From Candidatus Uhrbacteria bacterium (GTDB lineage: Bacteria; Patescibacteriota; Patescibacteriia; 2-12-FULL-60-25), in assembly GCA_016222815.1 (NCBI GenBank), contig JACRQE010000002.1:248001-312000 (forward strand): a DNA stretch of 64,000 nt, written 5' to 3'. Shown here piece after piece: positions 15,207-23,625 of the stretch. Every line of letters begins with the position of its first letter. Position 1 is the first letter of the stretch. Under the pieces are notes generated by a model. That model did not search any database. It worked only from the letters and a program-made list of their open reading frames with translations, and was not told the origin of the DNA. The position numbers and the translations under genes are program-made.

Positions 15207-16307
15207 ATGGATGAGCTGAAGACAATGCTCCCGCAGGCCAACCACCTGCTTGGATATGCAGAACAGAAACAGCCGCCCTGGCTTAAGATCGGGCTGATAG
15301 CGATATCAGCCCTGGTCTTGGCCGGGGCGGTTTTGGTCGGTGGATATTCGATCCTCGGAAAAGTCCCACGGATAAAAGGGCAAGCAGTCGTTTTGACGGT
15401 GAACGGAGGACAAGCACTGCCGGTTTTCGTTCCGGAAATCTGGAAACGCGCAGTTAAGTCCAGCAACCTGCCGGTCATAGTGGGTTTGGCGAATGAATCG
15501 GGGAAGATGACGCCATACGCAATCACGAACAGATGGGCGTCATTGGAGGCCGAATATTTTCAGGAGTCTGATTTTTATAACCTATACAGCGATGGACCGA
15601 TACAGACAGAAGGGTACGTCGATTTTTTCCAAATAATCCAAGCCATATTTGATGCATCATCGGGTTCGGCACATCTGAACCTGGACACATCCGGGATGTC
15701 TGATGCTGACGGCATAGAAATCTCTGGACCTATTGTCGCGAATAGTTGGCGCAGCGACTTCAAACTCAAACACGCAGAAGGTTTAAACTCATCGGATAAG
15801 GATATTTTCGTGGATCTCGAATCCTTTCCCGAGGCTTGGCCCACGATAAACCAGGCGGTCAAAAATATTTCAGGGATCGAGATAGATGAAAAGCCAAAAA
15901 CGATCGGTTTCAATCTGTCGCCTGAAGGATTGGACGATTTGATGCTGACCTATTTGGAAACGCCGGCTGATACCACGCTCTTGAGGCTTGCCGGCTCGAT
16001 CGGCTTGTCTGACGTCATGCCATACGTCCTGCCGGATGGGACTACGGTCTTGGAGCTTAAGCTGCCAAAGCAGAAGTTAGGCCAATTCAATAACCAGATG
16101 AATCCTGATTCCTGGAAGTCCATCGCCATCAAGAATGGCAATATCCAGGATATCCAATCCGCAACCCTCCCAAAGGGACAGGGTTGCACCCAAGGCAGGA
16201 TTGCACTAAAAGTATCCAGAGTCGCTTTAAATACGGTTTTCGCCGACATCAATCAGGATTTTGAGCTACATGAGGATTCTGGATTGCTTGTAGCTTGCGT
16301 GAAATAA
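15207..16307 (+). CDS. Hypothetical membrane-anchored protein
   Basis: A 366-residue protein with one transmembrane segment near the N-terminus (about residues 28-50) and a large C-terminal part outside the membrane. Its N-terminus is short and its soluble part contains no family I recognise; it is beta/alpha mixed with several GL-S-D and LP-G patterns. It starts 12 bases after pnp, so it may be co-transcribed with it. No Shine-Dalgarno site is clear at ATG 15207. A DnaA-box region follows immediately. Confidence 0.65.
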   Translation: MDELKTMLPQANHLLGYAEQKQPPWLKIGLIAISALVLAGAVLVGGYSILGKVPRIKGQAVVLTVNGGQALPVFVPEIWKRAVKSSNLPVIVGLANESGKMTPYAITNRWASLEAEYFQESDFYNLYSDGPIQTEGYVDFFQIIQAIFDASSGSAHLNLDTSGMSDADGIEISGPIVANSWRSDFKLKHAEGLNSSDKDIFVDLESFPEAWPTINQAVKNISGIEIDEKPKTIGFNLSPEGLDDLMLTYLETPADTTLLRLAGSIGLSDVMPYVLPDGTTVLELKLPKQKLGQFNNQMNPDSWKSIAIKNGNIQDIQSATLPKGQGCTQGRIALKVSRVALNTVFADINQDFELHEDSGLLVACVK

Positions 16308-16308
16308 C

Positions 16309-16353
16309 TTATCCACAATCAATCCACTGTTTCTGTCAGCATACTGTGGATAG
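16309..16353. promoter_or_regulatory. Pair of inverted DnaA boxes
   Basis: TTATCCACA at 16309-16317 matches the DnaA box consensus exactly; TGTGGATAG at 16345-16353 is the inverted box CTATCCACA with one mismatch. A third weaker one, TGTGGACAA, lies at 16471-16479 inside the candidate RNA. The stretch 16350-16435 is AT-rich. This could be a DnaA-titrating or regulatory site or part of an origin. Confidence 0.6.
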
Positions 16354-16403
16354 AATTAATAAGCTTGTTAATAGCTTATTTTTTTAGGCAATAGAGCTAA
16401 TTA

Positions 16404-16432
16404 TTGATAGAAGGCTCAAAAAAAGGTATGAT
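16404..16432 (+). promoter_or_regulatory. Promoter of the structured RNA, TTGATA-17-TATGAT
   Basis: TTGATA, a 17-base spacer and TATGAT place a transcription start at about 16439. No start codon with a long plausible protein follows; instead the dense hairpin region begins. Confidence 0.75.
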
Positions 16433-16438
16433 GTATCT

Positions 16439-16966
16439 ACATGGCGTTACCACGTCATGAAGTCCACCACTGTGGACAACTTCGTACTTTCCACACACCT
16501 TCTGCAGGAAGTGCGGAAAGCGCAATTCCTAGAAGATCTTAGCTCAAGGGCTAAGACAGGACAGCTTGAAAGCGCCAAGAGCGCTGATGACCTCGTCGTT
16601 CCTTCATAACTGCTACACAATGGACTTCCATACTTGTATGGAGGCCAATTCAATGCCTTGACTCGACCTGTGCCGTTCATTCGGTACGTCGAAATCAAAA
16701 AACAAAACAATCTTAACTTAGGCGACCTCACTTATATTGGGCCTTCGGGCTCTCTCGAGGCTACCGCCGTGGTTGGGTCGAGAGCAGCAGCACTTTCTTT
16801 TAGACTTAGACATAGTGTCCAAATCGTCGATCCCGCCATGCGGGAATCGCCTCTCTTACCACTTGCACCGACAGGAGCACGACGAACATGGTACCCGCGT
16901 CCAAGCCTGGAACCGCGCGCGACCACTTATTACTTTAAGGGCCCTCCGTGCGGTTTCTTCTTTTTG
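16439..16966 (+). ncRNA. Candidate long structured non-coding RNA, unidentified
   Basis: About 530 bases with no credible protein, starting behind a good promoter and ending at a GGGCC/GGTTT hairpin followed by a T-rich run. I could fold many local stems: 16459-16483 (GAAG-TCCAC/GTGGA-CTTC), 16507-16529 (with a GAAA loop), 16538-16555, 16571-16585, 16628-16641, 16663-16692, 16739-16752 (with a UUCG loop), 16752-16784 (CTCTCGA/TCGAGAG) and 16829-16848 (CCCGC/GCGGG). It lacks the tRNA-like end and CCA of tmRNA, the GAGGAAAGTCC and ACAGAAA motifs of RNase P RNA, and the SRP RNA loop. It is too long for 6S RNA. Which class it belongs to is unknown. Confidence 0.65.
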
Positions 16967-17139
16967 TTGAATTTTATAACGCGACTTTGTTTAAGTAAAA
17001 ACAGTGATTCCTGTTACCCCTTGTCAAATACTCCTCTTTTGGCTGTATTGCGCAGGATTTCCATGGCATATCCGCTTTACACATCGCTCCTTGTTATTTT
17101 TAGCGTAAATAGGGCACACTATAACCATAGGCCAGGGTG

Positions 17140-17168
17140 TTGACGCACCCACATTTCCGGCCTATACT
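17140..17168 (+). promoter_or_regulatory. Promoter, TTGACG-17-TATACT
   Basis: TTGACG, 17-base spacer, TATACT; about 25 bases before the DksA/TraR-type gene. The roughly 170 bases between the RNA terminator and this promoter show nothing else. Confidence 0.75.
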
Positions 17169-17193
17169 TTCTTATCGCTAAAGCGACACACAT

Positions 17194-17568
17194 ATGAACG
17201 CCGATAAAATCGAGTATTTCAAACAGCGGTTGTTGGAAGACCTTAAACGACTGACGCAACAGTTGGAGGATTTGGGCAGGAAGGATAATGAAAGGCCGGG
17301 ACACGTAGAGGTCGAATATCCGGAATCAGGCAGCAATTCCGAGGATGACAATGCCGCGGAGGTAACCCAATATGCGGACTCATTGTCGTTGGAAGCGCGT
17401 TTGGCCTCGGAACTGAAGGATACGGAAGATGCGCTCAAAGCCATCGAAAACGGCAACTACGGAAGTTGTAAGTACTGCAAGAAAGAAATCGATGAGAAGC
17501 GCTTGGAGGCACGTCCGGCATCCTCAAGCTGCATAAACTGCAAGAAGATCCTGACGCAGGAGATGTGA
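17194..17568 (+). CDS. DksA/TraR C4-type zinc finger protein
   Basis: A 124-residue protein of the DksA/TraR type. An N-terminal coiled-coil pair (residues 5-30 and 60-85) is followed by CKYC-x17-CINC, a four-cysteine zinc finger. DksA-family proteins enter the RNA polymerase secondary channel and adjust initiation. The acidic coiled-coil tip of DksA (DxxDxA) is not obvious; SEDDNAAEVTQYAD lies in the comparable zone. lspA overlaps its stop by four bases, so the two are an operon driven by the 17140 promoter. Confidence 0.85.
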   Translation: MNADKIEYFKQRLLEDLKRLTQQLEDLGRKDNERPGHVEVEYPESGSNSEDDNAAEVTQYADSLSLEARLASELKDTEDALKAIENGNYGSCKYCKKEIDEKRLEARPASSSCINCKKILTQEM

Positions 17569-18011
17569 GGCTTGAGACCAAACAACGCTTGGCACTCAGT
17601 GCGCTGGCCGCGGCCATCGCTACGGTTGACCAAATAAGCAAATATGCGATCCGAGCCCAACCAGCACCAAGCTGGCCTTGGCCCGGATTTTTGGAGCTGA
17701 CGCACCATCAAAACTTCGGTTTGATCGCCAATACGCCTGTGCCGCGGATCTTGATTTTGATTGTGACGTTGGCGGTCATGATCGCCTTGGTCCAGAGAAT
17801 ATTCCTGGCGGAGAAGTTGGGTATTAACGAGCGTCTGGCGCTGACCATAATTTTAGGCGGAGCATTGGGCAACTTTGTGGACAGGCTGCTTCAAGGCTAT
17901 GTCTTCGATTGGATCTTGATCTTTAATACATCAATCATCAACATCGCGGATATCGCCATAACTTTGGGCATCGTTGGTTATGCCTTGATCATTTGGAGGA
18001 AAAAGAAATAA
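17565..18011 (+). CDS. lspA: Lipoprotein signal peptidase (signal peptidase II)
   Basis: A 148-residue LspA with four predicted membrane helices. It cuts prolipoproteins after diacylglyceryl transfer. The catalytic aspartates are visible: Asp106 in GNFVDRL and Asp129 in NIADIAI, and Asn103 and Asn126 are also conserved. The start is taken as GTG 17565, overlapping the stop of the upstream gene (GTGA) with AGGAG just before it. Its presence fits the several lipobox-bearing proteins in this window (58422, 61914). Confidence 0.93.
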   Translation: MRLETKQRLALSALAAAIATVDQISKYAIRAQPAPSWPWPGFLELTHHQNFGLIANTPVPRILILIVTLAVMIALVQRIFLAEKLGINERLALTIILGGALGNFVDRLLQGYVFDWILIFNTSIINIADIAITLGIVGYALIIWRKKK

Positions 18012-18020
18012 TCAGATGCG

Positions 18021-18049
18021 TTGACAAAAAGTCTAATCGGCGGTAGCTC
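18021..18049 (+). promoter_or_regulatory. Promoter, TTGACA-17-TAGCTC
   Basis: Perfect -35, 17-base spacer, weak -10; 21 bases before the YifB-family gene. Confidence 0.5.
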
Positions 18050-18070
18050 TGGAATAAGAGCTATTTTTTT

Positions 18071-19582
18071 ATGGCATCAATCATCTTAACCTCATCGCTG
18101 AACGGGATAGAGGCACATCCTGTGGAGCTGGAAGCTGATATATCCCCGGGCTTGAGCGCATTCATCGTGGTCGGGTTGCCTGACGCGGCAGTGCAGGAAG
18201 CTCGCGAGCGGGTGAAGAGCGCTATGAAACATTCGGAGCTTCCGTTTCCTCGGACCAAGGTGACAATTAATTTAGCGCCAGCTGATTTGCGCAAGACCGG
18301 TACGGGTTTCGACTTGCCCATGGCCGCAGCTGTGCTCCAAGCACAGGGGAATCTACCAAAACGCGAAAAGCACGAAACCATGCTGGTCGGCGAGCTGGCG
18401 TTGGATGGGAAATTGAGGCCGGTACCTGGCATCCTTTCGATGGCTATATTGGCGGCAAATGCAGGCATCAAGGAGATGATCGTGCCGGAACCGAACGGCG
18501 GGGAAGCGGCCTTGGTGCCGAACATAACCATCAGAACGGCGCAAAACCTGGGCCAGGTCTACAGCCATCTCTGCGGTAAGACGATACTGCCTCAAGCTCC
18601 ACCGAGGTGTATAGAGGCTGAAGGAACCGAAAACGCCAATCTCGACATGGCAGCGATACGCGGACAAGAACAAGCCAAACGATCACTCGAGATTGCGGCG
18701 GCCGGAGGGCACAATATCTTATTACAAGGACCTCCGGGTTCGGGAAAAACGCTTCTCGCAAAGACGTTGCCGAGCATCCTACCGAACCTGACGACAGATG
18801 AAGCGCTCGAGGCGACGAGGATCCATTCGGTAATGGGCCTGCTGCCGACAGGCGGATACATCTCGATAAGGCCATTCCGGGCGCCGCACCATTCGGCATC
18901 AGGAGTTGCGCTGGTAGGAGGGGGCGCTGTGCCGAAACCGGGAGAGATTTCATTGGCACATCGCGGAGTCCTGTTCTTGGATGAATTCCCGGAATTCTCG
19001 CGCAGCGTGTTGGAATATCTGCGGCAACCGTTAGAGGATGGAGTCGTGACAGTCGCGAGGGCGCAAGGAACGATTTCTTTCCCGGCGCGCTTCTTGCTCG
19101 TCGCAGCCATGAACCCTTGTCCGTGCGGCTATGCCACTGATCCGGATCGGGCCTGCATCTGCAGCCAGATTCAAACCGAACGCTACCGCAAACGAATATC
19201 CGGACCACTAATGGATAGGATTGATTTGGCCATTGAGGTACCCAAGGTGCCGACAGAAAAATTGACGGACCTGGAGCCCGGAGAATCTTCCGTGGAAATC
19301 CGGAAGCGGGTCCAAGCAGCACGAGATCTCCAGACTGAAAGGTATGTGGATTGCCGAGCCAAAACGAATGCGGAATTGTCGAGCGATATGGTGCGCCGTA
19401 TGATCCAACCGTCGGCAGAAGCGAAAATCATCCTGCACCAGGCTGTCGAACATTTTAAACTTTCAGCCAGAGCATATTTCAGGGTACTGAAGGTCAGCCG
19501 GACGATTGCGGACCTGGAAGCGACGGCGGAAGTGGAGTCGAGACATGTAAGCGAGGCTTTACAGTACCGACAAGTGACGTAA
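18071..19582 (+). CDS. YifB/ComM family Mg-chelatase-like AAA ATPase
   Basis: A 503-residue YifB/ComM protein. The N-terminal Lon-protease-like (ChlI) domain occupies residues 1-165, the AAA+ core starts near 200 with Walker A GPPGSGKT (about 220-227) and Walker B VLFLDEF (about 300), and the C-terminal Mg-chelatase-like part begins after the NPCPCGY...CICS cysteine block. ComM is a hexameric helicase that promotes branch migration during natural transformation in Vibrio and Acinetobacter. Natural DNA uptake is plausible given the pilin genes at the far end, but the link is inference. Length is typical. Confidence 0.95.
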   Translation: MASIILTSSLNGIEAHPVELEADISPGLSAFIVVGLPDAAVQEARERVKSAMKHSELPFPRTKVTINLAPADLRKTGTGFDLPMAAAVLQAQGNLPKREKHETMLVGELALDGKLRPVPGILSMAILAANAGIKEMIVPEPNGGEAALVPNITIRTAQNLGQVYSHLCGKTILPQAPPRCIEAEGTENANLDMAAIRGQEQAKRSLEIAAAGGHNILLQGPPGSGKTLLAKTLPSILPNLTTDEALEATRIHSVMGLLPTGGYISIRPFRAPHHSASGVALVGGGAVPKPGEISLAHRGVLFLDEFPEFSRSVLEYLRQPLEDGVVTVARAQGTISFPARFLLVAAMNPCPCGYATDPDRACICSQIQTERYRKRISGPLMDRIDLAIEVPKVPTEKLTDLEPGESSVEIRKRVQAARDLQTERYVDCRAKTNAELSSDMVRRMIQPSAEAKIILHQAVEHFKLSARAYFRVLKVSRTIADLEATAEVESRHVSEALQYRQVT

Positions 19583-19619
19583 ATTTGGCTAAAATAAGCT
19601 AAAATTGTACCTAAAACCA

Positions 19620-19648
19620 TTGACAGAAATAGACCAAATTGATAAAGT
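19620..19648 (+). promoter_or_regulatory. Promoter, TTGACA-17-TAAAGT
   Basis: Perfect -35, 17-base spacer and TAAAGT. It drives the M23 peptidase gene and sits about 100 bases before an AGAGAGGT ribosome-binding site. Confidence 0.7.
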
Positions 19649-19937
19649 CTGTAAACCAAAAAATGGTTCCGGACAGTAAATCAAATCCAGCCGAGGCCTG
19701 TCGCATAGCCAAGATGTCCCAGTTGATTGCGGCGTTTCGAGCTGAACAGAGAGGTAGAATATTCCAACCGACCTAAAAAAAATTTCGACCAAGATCGCCA
19801 TCGCCCTATTCAGGGCAACGCGCCGGATAAAACGCGGGCTGCAGGCTACCTTCGCCTTAATCGGCAAAGCCCTGGCTCCGTTCGGGCGTTTTTTTATCAG
19901 GTTCACGATCCTGCCGATCTACAGGTCTTTGGTGGGC

Positions 19938-21122
19938 ATGCGTCTCAAGAGTAATCGGCTCGCTTTGCCGACACGCGGACTAGTGCTCCACATACTGACC
20001 AACCGTTACGCTTTCCATGCTGTAATCGCCATCCTGGCGGTTTTGACGGCGTTCACCAACCTTCAAGCACGCCAAGCTCACGCCCAAGACGTGGGACAGC
20101 AAAGCCTGCTTTTCGCGCTAGCGACCGACCAGAAGAACGAGATCGTTGAAGAGACGGTGCGGCCGGAAATGGCAGTCAAGAATTCAAACTACCTGGGGAC
20201 GCAAACGCTGATCAACATGCCGCATGTGGACTTCGACTACGACCCGATGGCGGACGGCATGGAACAGAGCCTGGTAGTCCCAGGAACGATTGCGGCACAG
20301 CCCTTGCCGGACACCGAAGAGTCGACCAAGCCGCGGACAAAGACGGAAAACTATACGGTCCAGGAAAACGATACGATCAGCACAATCGCCCAGCGCTTTG
20401 GGGTGAACGTCGGAACACTGCTCTGGAACAACAACCTGCAGGAACGCCAGTACATAAAACCGGGCGATGTCCTGCGTATCCCGCCGGTTTCGGGCATGCT
20501 GGTCAAGGTCAAGTCAGGAGACACTTTGGGCAAACTCGCGACGCGCTATTCGGGCGACCAGGATGAAATCGCCAACTTCAACAACATCGCTGCCGATGAG
20601 CCGCTCCAGGCCGGAGCGGAGCTCATGATTCCGGGAGGTAAACCGCCCGAGATCGCCCAAACACAGACACAAATCGCAGTCAGGGCAAAAAACCAAGTCA
20701 CGGAACCCAAGCCTTCTTCGGTCAAGAAGCCGGCTGACCTTGATACCAAGGAATTGCCCAAGACAAAAATGCTGTGGCCGACCAGCGGACATGTCATAAC
20801 CCAATATTTCGGCTGGAAACATATCGGCTTGGACGTGGACGGCGACTATTCATCGCCGCTCTATTCCGCGGCTGACGGCGTGGTCGAAAAAGCCGAGTGG
20901 AGCAATGCCGGTTATGGCCTGATGATTCTGATACGCCATGATAATTCCACGCAGACGCGTTATGGACATGCTTCGAAAATATTCGTCAAGAAGGGCGATA
21001 CGGTAAAACGCGGACAGGTTATCGCCATGATGGGAACAACTGGACGTTCGACCGGAACCCACCTGCACTTCGAAGTCATCATCAACGGAAAACGGGTGAA
21101 TCCTCTGGGGTATATAAGGTGA
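19938..21122 (+). CDS. LysM-M23 family peptidoglycan peptidase
   Basis: An exported cell-wall endopeptidase. From ATG 19938 it has 394 residues: a hydrophobic segment (about 25-42), two LysM modules (YTVQENDTISTIAQRFGV about 135-180; VKVKSGDTLGKLATRYSG about 187-232), then an M23 domain with HIGLD, YGHASK and GTHLHFEV holding the zinc ligands. M23 enzymes cut peptide cross-links in peptidoglycan. The frame stays open upstream to 19758 with protein-like sequence (for example RFFIRFTILPIYRSL), and an AGAGAGGT site stands just before an ATT codon at 19761. The real start is therefore probably earlier than any ATG, adding about 59 residues; 19938 is the first in-frame ATG. A terminator follows. 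Confidence 0.9.
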   Translation: MRLKSNRLALPTRGLVLHILTNRYAFHAVIAILAVLTAFTNLQARQAHAQDVGQQSLLFALATDQKNEIVEETVRPEMAVKNSNYLGTQTLINMPHVDFDYDPMADGMEQSLVVPGTIAAQPLPDTEESTKPRTKTENYTVQENDTISTIAQRFGVNVGTLLWNNNLQERQYIKPGDVLRIPPVSGMLVKVKSGDTLGKLATRYSGDQDEIANFNNIAADEPLQAGAELMIPGGKPPEIAQTQTQIAVRAKNQVTEPKPSSVKKPADLDTKELPKTKMLWPTSGHVITQYFGWKHIGLDVDGDYSSPLYSAADGVVEKAEWSNAGYGLMILIRHDNSTQTRYGHASKIFVKKGDTVKRGQVIAMMGTTGRSTGTHLHFEVIINGKRVNPLGYIR

Positions 21123-21142
21123 GGGTACAGACACGAATTACG

Positions 21143-21172
21143 GAAAGAGCGGCTTGTGTGGCCGCTCTTTTG
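21143..21172 (+). terminator. Intrinsic terminator
   Basis: Stem AAAGAGCGGC/GCCGCTCTTT with a loop of about eight bases, then T; 20 bases after the M23 stop. Confidence 0.8.
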
Positions 21173-21184
21173 AAACTAAATTCT

Positions 21185-21319
21185 TCAGGACAGACTTAGG
21201 GTATAGCCGACGGCCGCTAAGACAAGGGAGGACGCGACCTTCAAAACGACCAGCGTCTTGAACTTACGCGAACGAAGCACACGGAGCGCTTGGGGCTTTA
21301 GATTACCCGCATTAAACAT
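21185..21319 (-). CDS. Possible small membrane protein
   Basis: A 44-residue frame on the minus strand. A basic N-terminal half (LRVLRSRKFKTL) precedes one hydrophobic stretch (VASSLVLAAVGYTLSL) long enough to cross the membrane. GGGGGT stands eight bases before ATG 21319. It lies between the M23 terminator and the tig promoter. The length is so small that chance cannot be excluded. Confidence 0.35.
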   Translation of the reverse strand: MFNAGNLKPQALRVLRSRKFKTLVVLKVASSLVLAAVGYTLSLS

Positions 21320-21375
21320 GGACATATACCCCCAAAACGGCCGATGACCCGGCGAATGACAAGGGGCCAAAGCCT

Positions 21376-21404
21376 TTGACAAAAGAACAGGTTCGGGCTA
21401 TCGT
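21376..21404 (+). promoter_or_regulatory. tig promoter, TTGACA-17-TATCGT
   Basis: Perfect -35, 17-base spacer, TATCGT; 19 bases before the tig ATG, so the leader is short. Confidence 0.7.
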
Positions 21405-21423
21405 CTGACGACTAAAAACACTT

Positions 21424-22719
21424 ATGGAGACGCCAAAAATCACCCAATTACCCAAGTCGCAGGTCGAGCTCAAATTCGCAGTTACCAAAGAAGAAGCCAA
21501 ACCATACCTGGACCAAGCAGTGGTCGAGATTTCGACCGCTAGACCCATCAAGGGCTTCCGTCCGGGCAAAGCCGGTTATGACGATGTGGCAAGGGAATTC
21601 GGCGAGATGCTGATTTGGGAAACGGCTTTGGAACGGATCGTGCGCGCAAAGTACGTCAAAACCGTCCTGGAACAGGAAATTGAAACCATCGGGTCACCAA
21701 AGATCGACATGGACAAGCTCGTCCCCGGCCAAGATATCGAATTCACGGTCACGGCCAACGTCATGCCAAAGGTAACGGAGTTGATGGATTATTCCCAACC
21801 TTTGATCGAGCACCGGAAGCGCGAGGTAAACGCCGAGGAAGAGGATAAGGCGATCCAAGATTTGCGCAAAATGCGCCGCACCGAAGCAGCCGTGGACCGT
21901 CCGCTGACTCTGGATGATTTGGCTGTCATCGACCTGGAGATTTCCCAAGACGGCGTGTCGGTCGAGGGCGGGACATCGCGCGACTACAAAGTCTACCTGA
22001 ACGAGCCGCATTATATCCCGGGATTTTCAGAAAAGTTGGTGGGTGCGAGCAAGGGCGAGACGAGGAAGTTCGAACTGGAATTCCCCAAGGAGCACTATAC
22101 GAAAAACTTAGCCGGAAAAAAAGCGGAATTCACGGCTACTATAAAAGATGTCTTTGAACTTAAACTTCCGGAGCTTAACGATGAGTTCGCCAAAGCTTTG
22201 GGTTTGGAGTCGCTGGCTAATCTGCAGGAACTGCTGAAAAAGAATTTGCAGATGGAAGCTGACCATAAAGCCGAAGAGGCAGCCGAGATCGAGATGTTGG
22301 AAAAGCTGGCCAAGGGATCACGTTTCACGGATATCCCGGACAACCTCGTGAACGAGGAAGTTCATCGCATGATCCACGAACTGGAGCATGGTGTGGAGGA
22401 ACAAGGCATGCGCATGGAGGATTATCTGGCCAGCATGAAGAGGACCATGGACCAGCTGAAACTGGATTTCGTACCCCAAGCAATACAGCGGATCCAGACA
22501 GCCGTGCTGTTACGTGAGGTCGCCAAGCGCGAGAAGGTCGAGGTCACGGAAGAGGAGCTGGATGCGGAGATAGACCACATCTTGGAACGGATCAAGCCTG
22601 AAGATACCGAAACGCGCGAACGCGTCTCGTCAGCCGATTACCGGGATTATGTGGCGGCCCAGATGAAGAACCGGAAAACGTTGAGCCTGCTGAAAGAAAA
22701 GATGGTCAAAAAACAATAA
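21424..22719 (+). CDS. tig: Trigger factor
   Basis: A 431-residue trigger factor, the ribosome-bound chaperone at the nascent-chain exit. The N-terminal ribosome-binding domain contains RPIKGFRPGKAGYD in place of the GFRxGK signature. A PPIase-like middle domain (about residues 150-245) follows, then the helical C-terminal arms. Length is normal. It has its own promoter and terminator. It starts at ATG 21424 with no strong Shine-Dalgarno site. Confidence 0.94.
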   Translation: METPKITQLPKSQVELKFAVTKEEAKPYLDQAVVEISTARPIKGFRPGKAGYDDVAREFGEMLIWETALERIVRAKYVKTVLEQEIETIGSPKIDMDKLVPGQDIEFTVTANVMPKVTELMDYSQPLIEHRKREVNAEEEDKAIQDLRKMRRTEAAVDRPLTLDDLAVIDLEISQDGVSVEGGTSRDYKVYLNEPHYIPGFSEKLVGASKGETRKFELEFPKEHYTKNLAGKKAEFTATIKDVFELKLPELNDEFAKALGLESLANLQELLKKNLQMEADHKAEEAAEIEMLEKLAKGSRFTDIPDNLVNEEVHRMIHELEHGVEEQGMRMEDYLASMKRTMDQLKLDFVPQAIQRIQTAVLLREVAKREKVEVTEEELDAEIDHILERIKPEDTETRERVSSADYRDYVAAQMKNRKTLSLLKEKMVKKQ

Positions 22720-22737
22720 ACCACAGACGATAAGCCG

Positions 22738-22769
22738 AAAACGAGCGGGTGAGAAAACCCGCTCGTTTT
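22738..22769 (+). terminator. tig terminator
   Basis: Stem AAAACGAGCGGGT/ACCCGCTCGTTTT-like with a short loop; strong and T-ended. Confidence 0.85.
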
Positions 22770-22788
22770 ATGTTAGACTGAAAATATT

Positions 22789-23622
22789 ATGAAATTCGGA
22801 GCACATGTTTCGATAGCCGGAGGTGTCCAGAATGCGCCCTTGAACGCAGCTGAAATCGGCTGCGAGACTTTCCAGATGTTCACCCGTTCGCCGCAGGGCG
22901 GACCGGCACCCGCATTGACCACGGAGATACTGGAGGCGTTCGCTGACGGCTGTCGGAAGAACGGGCTCGATAACTGGGTCGTGCATGCACCTTATTACAT
23001 CAACTTCGCATCTGTGGAAGAAAGGATAAGGAAGTCTTCAGCTCGAGTAATCCGAGAGGATTTGGAACGGGCATCGAAACTCAACGCTTCATGCCTGATG
23101 TTCCACCCAGGGAGCGCCAAAGGTGTTGAGTTCAAGCAGGCCATAGCTTGGTGCATCGACGGAATCAAAAAGGTCCTGGATGGTTATGCTGGTCCAACGA
23201 AATTGTTGATTGAGATATCCGCCGGAGCAGGCGAAATCATCGGGGATACTTTTGAGGAAGTCGCCGAGCTTCTGGACGGCGTCGGACATCCTGAATTGGG
23301 GGCATGTTTCGACACGGCGCACGCTTTCGCTTCGGGGTATGATTTGAGAGATACAATCTCCGTCGATAAGACATTTAAGTCTTTCGACGAGATCATCGGA
23401 TTGAAGCGACTCAAGGCAATCCATTGCAATGACTCAAAGATTGAGCTTGGAGGACATAAGGATCGACACGAACATCTTGGCCAAGGTTTCATCGGGTTAG
23501 ATGGTTTCCGTGCGCTGGTAAACTTGAAAATATTGAAAGACATCAACCTGTACCTCGAGACTGAACCTGACGGCGTGGAGAAGGATTTGGAGGTTTTAAA
23601 GAAACTGCGGGATAATGGATGA
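22789..23622 (+). CDS. nfo: Endonuclease IV (AP endonuclease)
   Basis: A 277-residue Nfo-type apurinic/apyrimidinic endonuclease with three metal-binding blocks: FHPGSAKG, CFDTAHAFASGYD, and HCNDSKIELGGHKDRHEHLGQG. The enzyme cuts 5' of abasic sites in base-excision repair and handles some oxidised ends. Length matches the family. The next gene starts three bases after the stop; the three genes nfo, IMPase-like and DUF167 are tightly packed and probably one operon. Confidence 0.95.
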   Translation: MKFGAHVSIAGGVQNAPLNAAEIGCETFQMFTRSPQGGPAPALTTEILEAFADGCRKNGLDNWVVHAPYYINFASVEERIRKSSARVIREDLERASKLNASCLMFHPGSAKGVEFKQAIAWCIDGIKKVLDGYAGPTKLLIEISAGAGEIIGDTFEEVAELLDGVGHPELGACFDTAHAFASGYDLRDTISVDKTFKSFDEIIGLKRLKAIHCNDSKIELGGHKDRHEHLGQGFIGLDGFRALVNLKILKDINLYLETEPDGVEKDLEVLKKLRDNG

Positions 23623-23625
23623 CAT

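Noticed and set aside
16801-16830. Group I intron core (GACATAG-like element in the RNA region)
   Set aside because: The similarity to the P7 strand is short and the required partner elements could not be placed; no split gene is nearby.
16439-16966. tmRNA or RNase P RNA
   Set aside because: No tRNA-like end with CCA, no tag-peptide frame, and no RNase P consensus motifs could be found on either strand. A divergent member is not fully excluded.
16634-17143. 169-residue open frame
   Set aside because: It begins in the middle of the hairpin-rich candidate RNA, runs across its terminator, and its composition is not protein-like.
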